24,319 bases of DNA from Ruminococcaceae bacterium UBA2719 (GTDB taxonomy: Bacteria; Bacillota; Clostridia; Oscillospirales; Acutalibacteraceae), in contig DEKP01000039.1 of assembly GCA_002353935.1 (NCBI GenBank), positions 1 to 24,319 of the forward strand. Reading direction: 5' to 3'. The translations under genes and the position numbers were made by a program. The stretch's first letter is position 1, and the number at the start of each line of letters is the position of its first letter. The notes beneath the pieces were generated by a model that saw only the letters and a program-made list of their open reading frames with translations, did no database searches and had not been told where the DNA came from. Positions 1-7,929 of the stretch are shown here, piece after piece.

Positions 1-98
1 GATTAAATATAAATTGATTTATTTGTCTAGAAGATAAAGTTACATCCAATTTTTTTTCAGTTTCTTCAGGTGAAATTATTTCTTCAGTAGTATCATCG

Positions 99-749
99 TT
101 GTCATCTTTGCTGATATTTTTAAAAGTATACAACGAAATTTATTCTTTCTCTGTCAAACTTTTGGTTTGCGTAATTATGGTTTTTATTGCGTTCAAATTA
201 AAATCATTTAAGGAGTTTTATACATATTCTGTTACGTTATTTATTGTAACCGTGATTTTTAGCGGATTTATGATAACTATATATAATGTTTTTAAACCCC
301 AAAATATGTTTATAATAAACGATATTATATATTTTGAGTTCAATCCTATCGTGATGATAGCTATATCGTTTATAATTTACCTAATTGTATTATTAATAAC
401 AAAATTATTTTCTGAAAAAGTAAAAAACACCATAGTACATGTAAAAATTTATATTAACGAACATGAATATTACTGCAAAGGGAAAATTGACACCGGCTGC
501 AACGCAGTAGAGCCTTTTTCGGGTTCACCAATAATAATAGTTGAAAAATCTATACTTAATACAGACAATTTTGAGTTTAAAAGGATTGTTCCTTATAAAA
601 CTGTGAACGGTGAATCTATAATGTATGCAGTTAAAGCCCAAAAAGTTGAAATTGACAAAGAAAATATAAACAAAGAAATATATATCGGATCTGTTAATTC
701 AATAGATAAAGATATAAAAGCAATAATAAATTCTGAAATAATAAGGTGA
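99..749 (+). CDS. spoIIGA: Sigma-E processing peptidase SpoIIGA, 5' end incomplete
   Basis: Membrane aspartic protease that removes the pro-sequence of SigE in the mother cell after a signal from the forespore. From the TTG at 99 the protein has hydrophobic segments at about residues 16-33, 43-63 and 83-102. A soluble protease domain follows, with the catalytic motif DTGCNAVEPFSG at 131-142; D131 corresponds to the active-site Asp of the family's D-S/T-G motif. It ends 4 bases before sigE, the standard pairing. The 216 residues are short for a family of about 280-310: the first membrane segment is missing. The frame stays open upstream only to a TGA at 15-17, and the residues it encodes (18-98) look like SpoIIGA, so TTG 99 is unlikely to be the true start. 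The gene probably begins beyond the window and carries a frameshift or stop near base 30, or a sequencing error. The identity is firm; the 5' end is not. Confidence 0.85.
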   Translation: MSSLLIFLKVYNEIYSFSVKLLVCVIMVFIAFKLKSFKEFYTYSVTLFIVTVIFSGFMITIYNVFKPQNMFIINDIIYFEFNPIVMIAISFIIYLIVLLITKLFSEKVKNTIVHVKIYINEHEYYCKGKIDTGCNAVEPFSGSPIIIVEKSILNTDNFEFKRIVPYKTVNGESIMYAVKAQKVEIDKENINKEIYIGSVNSIDKDIKAIINSEIIR

Positions 750-753
750 TAAA

Positions 754-1452
754 ATGTGGCTTAGAAATCTAATATTAAAATTACAGTTACTCTTTGCAAA
801 AAAAGACATTTTTTATGTAAGCAGCAGCGGAACTCTTCCTGAACCTCTTACGAAAGAAGAAGAAAAAAAGATTATGGATAAAATTTTATCCGGCGACGAA
901 GATGCAAGAGAACCGCTTATTGTACATAATCTAAGGTTGGTTGTTTATATAGCTAAGAAATTTGAAAATTCAAATGTAAATATCGAAGATTTGATTTCAA
1001 TAGGAACAATCGGACTTATAAAAGCAGTAAACACCTTCTCCCCGGAAAGGAATATAAAACTTGCGACCTATGCTTCACGCTGTATAGAAAATGAAATATT
1101 AATGTTTTTACGAAAAGCAACCCAGAAAAAATATGAAATTTCTATTGAAGAACCTTTGAATATAGATTACGATGGCAATGAACTTTTGCTTTGCGACGTT
1201 TTGGGAAGTGATGCAGATCTTATAAACAGTAATTTAGAGCAGGAACTTGAGTGCAATTTATTGTTAGAAGCCGTTTCGAAATTAAATACAAGAGAAGCTA
1301 TGATAATGGAACTAAGATTCGGCTTGAACGGCAATACAGAGCATACTCAAAAGCAGGTTGCAGATCTCTTAGGTATATCGCAATCCTATATATCAAGACT
1401 TGAAAAAAAAATAATCAAAAGATTAAAAACCGAACTCGAAAAGGTTGTATAA
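754..1452 (+). CDS. sigE: RNA polymerase sporulation sigma factor E (pro-SigE)
   Basis: Early mother-cell sigma factor of sporulation, made as an inactive precursor. At 232 residues it is close to the usual 239. The first 20 or so residues are a hydrophobic-basic pro-region, followed by YVSSSGTLPEPL at about 21-32. This matches the Bacillus subtilis cleavage region, so the cut probably falls just before that Tyr. Region 2 contains NLRLVVYIAKKFENSNVNIE and the core-binding stretch EDLISIGTIGLIKAVNTF. Region 4 ends in the helix-turn-helix QKQVADLLGISQSYISRLEK. The start has a good ribosome binding site (AAGGTGAT) that overlaps the end of spoIIGA, so translation is probably coupled. In many Clostridia sigG follows directly; here a terminator and a convergent gene follow. 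SigE is expected to transcribe the spoIIIA operon found at 13-17.6 kb of this window. Confidence 0.97.
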   Translation: MWLRNLILKLQLLFAKKDIFYVSSSGTLPEPLTKEEEKKIMDKILSGDEDAREPLIVHNLRLVVYIAKKFENSNVNIEDLISIGTIGLIKAVNTFSPERNIKLATYASRCIENEILMFLRKATQKKYEISIEEPLNIDYDGNELLLCDVLGSDADLINSNLEQELECNLLLEAVSKLNTREAMIMELRFGLNGNTEHTQKQVADLLGISQSYISRLEKKIIKRLKTELEKVV

Positions 1453-1471
1453 AATTACTTTATAAATATGT

Positions 1472-1500
1472 AAAGCAGGCGTTTGCCTGCTTTTTCTTTT
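1472..1500 (+). terminator. Rho-independent terminator of spoIIGA-sigE
   Basis: Stem AAAGCAGGC (1472-1480) pairs perfectly with GCCTGCTTT (1485-1493) around the loop GTTT. It ends in a run of T (1491-1495, then CTTTT). It lies 19 bases after the sigE stop and closes the operon. The convergent lipoprotein gene ends at 1499, so its mRNA could form the same stem, but that strand lacks a good T run. Confidence 0.93.
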
Positions 1501-1768
1501 ACATAAACACATCTTCTGTTGCCCGTGTTTCTGTATTATTACTTTCATCTATAACACTATTATAGGTACTAGTGTTGTTATCATTATCTGTGCCGCCAAT
1601 CATATCATCAACAGCCTCGCTTACATCGTTTACTAAGTTATTCTTATCTGAATTTTCGCTAGATATAACACCGCCGCTTGAATTTGATACATTATCCATC
1701 TTTCCGCAAGCACACAAGGATAACGCGATAATAAGCAGAGCACATACTATCAGTATAAATTTTTTCAT
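1499..1768 (-). CDS. Small predicted lipoprotein of unknown function
   Basis: An 89-residue protein that I do not recognise. It opens with a classic lipoprotein signal peptide: MKK, then a hydrophobic core, then the lipobox L-C-A-C at residues 18-21, so C21 should be the lipidated residue. The mature part of about 68 residues is rich in Ser, Asn and Asp and probably disordered apart from a possible short helix around 46-59 (NLVNDVSEAVDDMIGG). No catalytic motif is visible. A strong ribosome binding site (AAGGAG, 1776-1781) supports the start. That site lies only 2 bases after the T run of a terminator-like hairpin, so expression may depend on read-through from the gene upstream. It ends inside the sigE terminator region, convergent with sigE. 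The secretion signal is clear; the role is unknown. Confidence 0.8.
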   Translation of the reverse strand: MKKFILIVCALLIIALSLCACGKMDNVSNSSGGVISSENSDKNNLVNDVSEAVDDMIGGTDNDNNTSTYNSVIDESNNTETRATEDVFM

Positions 1769-1783
1769 AAAATTACTCCTTAT

Positions 1784-1815
1784 AAAAAAGTTACCGCTGT
1801 CATTGACAACGGTAA
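1784..1815 (-). terminator. Terminator after the MORN-repeat gene
   Basis: On the minus strand TTACCGTTGT pairs with ACAGCGGTAA over 10 positions, one of them a U-G wobble, around a CAATG loop, followed by C and six T. It lies 25 bases after the stop of the MORN-repeat gene and closes the unit read from the pfkA side. Its T run ends 2 bases before the ribosome binding site of the lipoprotein gene, so it could also act as an attenuator. Confidence 0.8.
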
Positions 1816-1840
1816 TAGTATGTGCAAAATATTGAAAAAA

Positions 1841-3256
1841 TTACATATTATTCAGAATATTATTCAAATCAAAATCTTTATTGGAGATTTTATTTCCCTC
1901 TTCATCGTATTTTGATACAATAATATTATCTTTAGATAAGAAATTTATTAACAAAGTAGTGTTATCGCTCAATTTATGGCAAACAAATTCAAGTTCACCG
2001 TTTTTATGAAGGCGAACTCCGTCTCCAACCGGTTTGTTGTCTCTCCATGAGCCAACATGAATACTTCCGTTTGTAGAACTGACCCCCACGCCGACGCCTG
2101 TCCTGTTGTTATCTTTCCATTCTCCGCAGTAACAAAGCGTTCCATCCTTATAGTAGTATGCTCCATAGCCACTGCGCTTATCATTTATATATTGTCCTTC
2201 GTAGGCAGTCTTACCGTCTGATGTAACAGTTCGCCCATAACCGATGCGATTATCATTTTCATCTAAAGCACCGTAATAAAGGTATTCATTGTTCATCGAA
2301 CTAATAATTTTATCCGGAGACAATATATTTTTTGTATGGTTTTGAGTTGCATCTAGATCATCGGTATTCTCATTAGATTTTTGCTCTGTTTGTTCACTTA
2401 AAACAGAGTCTGCTTCAACAGGCAAAACATCGGGTGTTTGTTCAGATAAAACTTTCATATCATCTATTTCTTCAATATTTAAGATTTCATCAACAACATC
2501 CTGAGAATTTATCTCATCATCAGAAATAAAATCTTTAGCCTTGGTAATATCTACACTTGAAAAAAGATTGCGTTTGATATTAAAATCCTTTGGATTTATC
2601 TTGTCACCCAGAGGAGATTCTTCGAGCAATGTATCATCAGATTTTTTTAGTTCAAGCTGAGCGTCTGTTAAAAATTTATCCAATTTATCCTTTTGTTCAT
2701 CTAAAATAAATTTTACAACGCCCTCGTTAGTATAAGCCTTAACAAAAAAGTCATCAAATTTTTTATCAGCATAAGCTTTTATTTCATCATTATATATATC
2801 AGGCATGGAATATAAAATATAAGAAGAATTAGCTTTAGCAAATTTCATAAGAATACACAGTCCCGAAGGAGATCTTCTGGGCTCTAAAGAACATACAATC
2901 TCATTGCTTTTTGAATAATATTCCACAGACAACAATGTATGAAGCTTTGAAAACAAAATACGCTTAAAAATACCGCCGTTTTCATAATAGTAAAGATAAT
3001 ATCTGCCACCGTCATTTTCTATGACATTTTGAACAAGATTGCCGCTTTTATCTGTTACTAGCCATTTAAGCGGTTTGCCTTGTTCCATACAATAATCATA
3101 AAAAAGCGGATTCGAATTACTGTTTTGAGTCAACTTGCCCTTTTGCTTCTCAAAATTTGTAAAATAAGCTTTTCTTATATTACTGAATATGTCGCTGGAA
3201 AAATCAATATTATCAAATTCTTTTAAAGAAATATTGTAGAAAATTTTAATCCCCAT
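1841..3256 (-). CDS. MORN-repeat protein with long acidic linker, function unknown
   Basis: A 471-residue protein with no signal peptide or membrane segment, so probably cytosolic. Residues 1 to about 220 form an unrecognised mixed alpha/beta domain that contains a Tyr-rich strand region (RYYLYYYENGG). Residues of about 225-320 are acidic, Ser/Asp/Glu-rich and probably disordered. Four tandem MORN repeats of 23-24 residues follow (about 327-422) with the usual pattern Y-x-G-x-W/Y then G-x-G, for example YEGQYINDKRSGYGAYYYKD. A short non-repeat tail ends the protein. MORN repeats usually serve as scaffolds or bind lipid or protein; no enzyme domain is visible, so a function cannot be assigned. 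The gene starts 27 bases after pfkA on the same strand with only a weak ribosome binding site, and probably shares the pfkA transcript. Confidence 0.8.
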   Translation of the reverse strand: MGIKIFYNISLKEFDNIDFSSDIFSNIRKAYFTNFEKQKGKLTQNSNSNPLFYDYCMEQGKPLKWLVTDKSGNLVQNVIENDGGRYYLYYYENGGIFKRILFSKLHTLLSVEYYSKSNEIVCSLEPRRSPSGLCILMKFAKANSSYILYSMPDIYNDEIKAYADKKFDDFFVKAYTNEGVVKFILDEQKDKLDKFLTDAQLELKKSDDTLLEESPLGDKINPKDFNIKRNLFSSVDITKAKDFISDDEINSQDVVDEILNIEEIDDMKVLSEQTPDVLPVEADSVLSEQTEQKSNENTDDLDATQNHTKNILSPDKIISSMNNEYLYYGALDENDNRIGYGRTVTSDGKTAYEGQYINDKRSGYGAYYYKDGTLCYCGEWKDNNRTGVGVGVSSTNGSIHVGSWRDNKPVGDGVRLHKNGELEFVCHKLSDNTTLLINFLSKDNIIVSKYDEEGNKISNKDFDLNNILNNM

Positions 3257-3283
3257 AACCTATAACCCGTTTAAAAACGAAAA

Positions 3284-4249
3284 TCAAATGGAAACCTCCA
3301 TAGCGACTTCGTATAAATGTTTATCAAATTTGCGTTCCATATTAAGCGCTTCGGTAATATCATAATTTATAACCTTATTGCCTTTTAACGCAATAACACG
3401 ATTGCCGATGCCTTTTTCAAGGAGTTCGACCGCTTCAACACCCATAGCTGTAGCAATCAGTCTATCTCTAAGAGTTGGTGAACCACCGCGCTGAACATGA
3501 CCTAAGATAGTAGCGCGAGTCTCTATTCCGGTTCGTTTTTCGATATATTTAGCAAGGTCGTCAACACCGCCAACACCTTCAGCTACAACTATAATAAAGT
3601 GCTTTTTACCTGTGCTTTTTTGTTCATATATACGAGAAATTACATCTTTTTCAATCTCATAGGGTACTTCCGGCACCAATATAGATGTAGCTCCGCAAGC
3701 TATACCTGTTTCAAGAGCAATATCTCCGCATCTTCTGCCCATAACCTCAACTACCGAGCATCTGTCATGCGATTGAGCGGTATCGCGGATTTTATCAACC
3801 ATTTCCATAGCGGTGTTCATTGCGGTATCAAAACCTATAGTATATTCACTGCAAGCAATATCGTTATCAATAGTACCCGGGATACCTACGCACGGAATAC
3901 CAGCGTTAGATAAATCTCTGGCCCCCCTAAACGAGCCGTCTCCGCCGATTACAACAAGTCCTTCAACGCCTAAACTGCGGCAGAAATCAGCAGCTTTTTT
4001 TACTCCTGCGGGAGTGTTATATTCTTCGCTTCTGGCTGTATAAAGCAAAGTTCCTCCCCTATTAATAATATCAGAAACAGAGCGCAGGTTCATTTCAACG
4101 ACATCGTTATTTAAAAGTCCATTATATCCCCTGTGAACGCCGACAACTTTAAACCCCTTATAAATACCTGCTCTTACAACAGCTCTAACGGCAGCATTCA
4201 TGCCGGGTGCGTCTCCTCCGCTTGTTAGTACTGCAATCGATTTAGCCAT
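3284..4249 (-). CDS. pfkA: ATP-dependent 6-phosphofructokinase
   Basis: Phosphorylates fructose 6-phosphate to fructose 1,6-bisphosphate, the committed step of glycolysis, in the cytosol. The 321 residues match the bacterial PfkA length of about 320. Visible motifs are the N-terminal nucleotide loop LTSGGDAPGMNAA (8-20), GGDGS at 102-106 (the Gly/Ser pattern of ATP-using rather than pyrophosphate-using enzymes), PGTIDND with the catalytic Asp (124-130), and VMGRRCGD (169-176) for sugar phosphate binding. The start has an excellent ribosome binding site (AGGAGGT). dnaE lies upstream and is separated by 117 bases that carry a separate promoter and an inverted repeat, so pfkA can be expressed independently of dnaE. 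Proximity of dnaE and pfkA is also known in Bacillus. Confidence 0.97.
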   Translation of the reverse strand: MAKSIAVLTSGGDAPGMNAAVRAVVRAGIYKGFKVVGVHRGYNGLLNNDVVEMNLRSVSDIINRGGTLLYTARSEEYNTPAGVKKAADFCRSLGVEGLVVIGGDGSFRGARDLSNAGIPCVGIPGTIDNDIACSEYTIGFDTAMNTAMEMVDKIRDTAQSHDRCSVVEVMGRRCGDIALETGIACGATSILVPEVPYEIEKDVISRIYEQKSTGKKHFIIVVAEGVGGVDDLAKYIEKRTGIETRATILGHVQRGGSPTLRDRLIATAMGVEAVELLEKGIGNRVIALKGNKVINYDITEALNMERKFDKHLYEVAMEVSI

Positions 4250-4264
4250 AATGTTTACCTCCTA

Positions 4265-4308
4265 ATACTAATTTCAAATGTTAAAAGAGAATTATTAGAA
4301 ATTAGTAT
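4265..4308 (-). promoter_or_regulatory. Inverted repeat in the pfkA leader
   Basis: Two perfect 11-base arms, ATACTAATTTC (4265-4275) and GAAATTAGTAT (4298-4308), are separated by 22 bases. Inner pairs extend the stem after one mismatch. The whole element lies between the predicted transcription start and the pfkA ribosome binding site, with the near arm ending 2-3 bases before AGGAGGT. There is no T run after it, so it is not a terminator. It could be an operator or an mRNA hairpin that affects translation or stability. Confidence 0.5.
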
Positions 4309-4323
4309 AAAATGCTAGTCATA

Positions 4324-4352
4324 ATTATATACAAATTTACACAAATAATCAA
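4324..4352 (-). promoter_or_regulatory. Predicted SigA-type promoter of pfkA
   Basis: On the minus strand TTGATT (4347-4352) and a perfect TATAAT (4324-4329) are separated by exactly 17 bases. It lies in the 117-base gap between dnaE and pfkA, about 75 bases before the pfkA start. It implies separate expression of pfkA and the MORN gene. Confidence 0.75.
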
Positions 4353-4366
4353 GAGATTTTATAATT

Positions 4367-7300
4367 TTACTTGATTTTCACATTCTCATCTGATAATTGA
4401 TATTTCAATTCTTCTATAATAGTATCATTTAAACTAACCCATAAGTTCTTAGGCGCAAGCATACAAGTGCCGGTTGAAGTTAAATAAAAAAAGACTTTTG
4501 TATTTCCCGGGAATAATTCCAACAAGTTTTTTGCTTTTTTGAATTTTTCCGATTCAAGCGTATCCAACTTAATATATAACTTACTTTCACCGTCAATATA
4601 CTTCGTTACAGGTGATTTTTCTGAAGGATTTGAATTATTATAATTATTAAAATTTTTAGAATTGTTGCAATTTACGTTGTTGTTTTTTATAGTTTGCAAA
4701 TTAATCTTAGAAGCAGGTGGCAATAATATAATATTTTCAGCAATAATTTTTGTTGCATCCTCATCTTTGCTGACTTTACCTTCAACCTTAATTATTGCGC
4801 CTACATATAAAGCGTTTGTGCTTTTTTTCATTAAATCGGGAAAAACTATCAATTCACAAACTCCGCTTTTGTCCTCTGCAGTAATAAAAGACATTGTTCT
4901 GTTAGATTTTGTAATCTGAACTTTATTTTTAGTAATTATACATATAAGTGTGACCCTGCTGTTATCTATATAATTTATATTTTCAATATCAATTATATCC
5001 CCTATTTTATCAACTTTTATTATATCGGCATACTCCTTATAATTATCTATAGGATGTCCGCTGAGATATATTCCTACAACTTCTTTTTCCATAGCCAAAC
5101 GCTCGTTGAGCGGAAATTCTTGTAAAGGTGTAATTTTAAATACAGAGCTTGAATTATCATAGTCAGTAATATCAAATAGAGAAATTTGACCCTGCGCTCC
5201 TTTTCTTCTTTCGTATTCCAGATTTTCGATCATATTTTTGACAGAAGAAAGCATTTCTCTTCTATTGTTGCCCAAATTATCAAGAGCTCCGCTTTTTATA
5301 AGACTTTCCAGAGCCTTTGAATTAAGACCTTTACCGTTTAGTCTCTTACAAAACTCATAATAAGAAGTAAATTCTCCTTTTTTTCTCTCTTTTTTTATTT
5401 CTTCTATAAAGTTTTTTCCTAAATTTTTTATAGCAAGCATTCCAAAACGAATATTATTTCCCACTACAGTAAATTTATCGCTGCTTTCGTTAACACTCGC
5501 AGGCAAGATTCGTATATTCATTCTGTGAGATTCATTAATATAAGCAGATAGCTTGTTTTGATTATCAAGCACACTGGAAAGTAGTGCTGCCATATATTCG
5601 CGCCTATAATGACATTTTAAATACGCTGTAATATACGCAAGCGAAGCATAAGCCACAGCATGAGATTTATTAAATGCATATCGCGCGAATCCTTCCATCT
5701 CTGAAAATATAGACAATGCAGTCTTCTCTGATATTCCACGTCTTATACAACCATCAACTTCTATTTCGCCTTTTTCATTAACAAGACCATTGATAAAAAC
5801 TTGTTTTTCTTTTTCCATAACAGAAACTTTCTTTTTGCTCATAGCGCGACGAACAATATCAGCTCTACCCAAAGAATAGCCGGCAAGCGTCTGAAAAATC
5901 TGCATTACCTGCTCTTGATAAACAATGCAGCCGTAGGTAACATTTAGAATATTTTCAAGCAAAGGGTGTTTGTATTTGATTTTTTCAGGATGTAAACGGT
6001 TGCTTATATATTTTGGAATAGAATCCATCGGACCGGGACGGTACAAAGACAATGCAGCAGTTAAATCTTCGATAGAATTCGGCTTCATTTGAACTAAAGC
6101 ATTTTTCATTCCTCGGCTTTCGAACTGAAAAACTCCGTCACAAAACCCTGAAGAAATCATATCGTAAACTTTTGGATCATCAAAATCAATATTTTCGATT
6201 GAAAAACTGTGATAAGTTTTTCTAATCATCGTTTCAGCGTCGTGAACAACTGTAAGATTTCTCAATCCTAAAAAATCCATTTTTAACAAGCCCAGTTCTT
6301 CAAGTGTAGTCATGGTAAACTGAGTGACTATAGCATCGTCGCTTTTAGAAAGAGGAACATAATCGCTGACGTCTCTGTCACAAATCACAACTCCTGCTGC
6401 ATGAATTGTAATATGTCTAGGCATGCCTTCAATATTTTTAGCTATATCAATAATTTTTTTTACATTCTCTTCTGAATCATAACGCTTTTTAAGTTCTGCG
6501 GAAATTTCCAGAGCTTTTTCGAGCGTCATACCAAGCTCGTGTGGAATAAGCTTTGAAACTGAGTCGACAGAAGAATATGGCATGCCAAGCGCTCTGCCTA
6601 CATCTCTTACAGCACCCCGCGCAAGCATAGTATCAAAAGCTATAATTTGCGCCACTCTGTTTAAACCGTATTTTCTTATTACATAATCAATAACCTCAAA
6701 GCGCCTTTCTTTACAAAAATCAATGTCAAAATCAGGCATGCTTACTCTCTGAGGATTTAAAAACCTTTCAAAAAGAAGATTATATTTTATAGGATCGATT
6801 CCTGTAATGCCTATACAATATGCACACAATGATCCTGCTCCCGATCCTCTTCCCAAGCCAACAGGAATATCTTGACTTTTGGCAAATTGAACAAAATCAT
6901 TGACTATCAAATAATAATCAACAAATCCCATTTCTTTGATAATGGAAAGTTCATATTCAAGGCGCTGAATTATTTCGGCTTTAGGATTTAGTCCATAATA
7001 TTTATATAATCCTTTATAACATTCCCTTTTGAAATACTCGAAGTGGTCATCTCCGTTTGGAACGTCATAATTGGGTAATTTTCTAACTCCGAATTCAATA
7101 TTTACATTGCATCTATTTGCAATTTTTTGAGTATTATCGTATGCGCCGTCTACACCTTCAAACAATTCGCGCATTTCGCTTTCGCTTTTTAAATAAAATT
7201 CGTCGGTATCAAAACCGATTTTTTTATCATTTATAGTAGAGTTGGTCTGGATGCACAAAAGTATGTTGTGAGTGGCACTGTCTGATTTTTCGACATAATG

Positions 7301-7918
7301 ACAGTCGTTTGTAACTACCATAGGACAAGAAATGTCTTTAGCAATTTTTATCAAAGAAGTATTAACTGCTTTTTGCCTTTCTATATAATGATTTTGAAGT
7401 TCAATAAAAAAATTATCTTTTCCAAAGAGTTTTTGATAATATAACGCTTTTTCCTTAGCTCTATTATACTCTCCTTTTAAAATCAATTTAGGAATAGCTC
7501 CCGACAAGCAAGCTGAAAGGCAAATAAGTCCCTCGTGATATTCTTCCAGTAAATCTTCATCAATTCTAGGCTTATTATAAAAGCCTTCAGTAAAGCCTTT
7601 TGATACAAGCTTGATTAAATTTTTATATCCAATATTATTCTCACAAAGCAAAACCATGTGCGAATATTCACGATCAAGTTCAAATGTTTTATCGAATCGC
7701 GATCTTGGTGCAACGTAAACCTCACAACCTATTATGGGTTTGATATTATTTTTCAGACACTCTCTGTAAAAATCAATAACCCCATACATAACTCCGTGAT
7801 CAGTAACAGCAAGCGCAGTTTGACCTAAATCTTTAGCTTTGGATACTAATTTTTCTATTCTGCAAGCTCCGTCAAGCAAGCTGTATTGAGTATGAACGTG
7901 TAAATGCGTAAAAGCCAT
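4367..7918 (-). CDS. dnaE: DNA polymerase III alpha subunit DnaE
   Basis: Replicative C-family DNA polymerase. The 1183 residues show the usual order. The N-terminal PHP domain (about 1-210) has apparently intact metal ligands: HLHVH at 5-9, TDHG at 39-42, E66, and NDCH ending at H207. In related DnaE proteins this state goes with a PHP-linked 3'-5' exonuclease. The polymerase core carries GRGSGAG (356-362), the catalytic PDFDIDF (395-401) and KMDFLGLRNL with the third Asp (546-555). Helix-hairpin-helix and OB-fold domains follow (OB about 980-1060, with TAEDKSGVCELIVFPD). An Asn-rich linker at 1079-1097 leads to a C-terminal domain. No exonuclease domain of the PolC type is inserted. Firmicutes normally also encode PolC, not seen here. 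A GAGGAA ribosome binding site lies in the 11-base gap after xseA, so the two genes are cotranscribed. Confidence 0.97.
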   Translation of the reverse strand: MAFTHLHVHTQYSLLDGACRIEKLVSKAKDLGQTALAVTDHGVMYGVIDFYRECLKNNIKPIIGCEVYVAPRSRFDKTFELDREYSHMVLLCENNIGYKNLIKLVSKGFTEGFYNKPRIDEDLLEEYHEGLICLSACLSGAIPKLILKGEYNRAKEKALYYQKLFGKDNFFIELQNHYIERQKAVNTSLIKIAKDISCPMVVTNDCHYVEKSDSATHNILLCIQTNSTINDKKIGFDTDEFYLKSESEMRELFEGVDGAYDNTQKIANRCNVNIEFGVRKLPNYDVPNGDDHFEYFKRECYKGLYKYYGLNPKAEIIQRLEYELSIIKEMGFVDYYLIVNDFVQFAKSQDIPVGLGRGSGAGSLCAYCIGITGIDPIKYNLLFERFLNPQRVSMPDFDIDFCKERRFEVIDYVIRKYGLNRVAQIIAFDTMLARGAVRDVGRALGMPYSSVDSVSKLIPHELGMTLEKALEISAELKKRYDSEENVKKIIDIAKNIEGMPRHITIHAAGVVICDRDVSDYVPLSKSDDAIVTQFTMTTLEELGLLKMDFLGLRNLTVVHDAETMIRKTYHSFSIENIDFDDPKVYDMISSGFCDGVFQFESRGMKNALVQMKPNSIEDLTAALSLYRPGPMDSIPKYISNRLHPEKIKYKHPLLENILNVTYGCIVYQEQVMQIFQTLAGYSLGRADIVRRAMSKKKVSVMEKEKQVFINGLVNEKGEIEVDGCIRRGISEKTALSIFSEMEGFARYAFNKSHAVAYASLAYITAYLKCHYRREYMAALLSSVLDNQNKLSAYINESHRMNIRILPASVNESSDKFTVVGNNIRFGMLAIKNLGKNFIEEIKKERKKGEFTSYYEFCKRLNGKGLNSKALESLIKSGALDNLGNNRREMLSSVKNMIENLEYERRKGAQGQISLFDITDYDNSSSVFKITPLQEFPLNERLAMEKEVVGIYLSGHPIDNYKEYADIIKVDKIGDIIDIENINYIDNSRVTLICIITKNKVQITKSNRTMSFITAEDKSGVCELIVFPDLMKKSTNALYVGAIIKVEGKVSKDEDATKIIAENIILLPPASKINLQTIKNNNVNCNNSKNFNNYNNSNPSEKSPVTKYIDGESKLYIKLDTLESEKFKKAKNLLELFPGNTKVFFYLTSTGTCMLAPKNLWVSLNDTIIEELKYQLSDENVKIK

Positions 7919-7929
7919 TTTATTCCTCG

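Noticed and set aside
15..17. TGA read as an amino acid (alternative genetic code) in spoIIGA
   Set aside because: spoIIGA, nusB, spoIIIAE, spoIIIAD and plsC-cmk overlaps all use TGA as a clean stop, so recoding is not supported.
1572..1835. 87-residue open frame opposite the lipoprotein gene
   Set aside because: It is antisense to a gene with a clear signal peptide and ribosome binding site, crosses a terminator, and resembles no protein.
4347..4376. Inverted repeat AATCAAG/CTTGATT after dnaE as a terminator
   Set aside because: The stem is short, AT-only at its core, has a 16-base loop and no T run, and it overlaps the pfkA -35 box.
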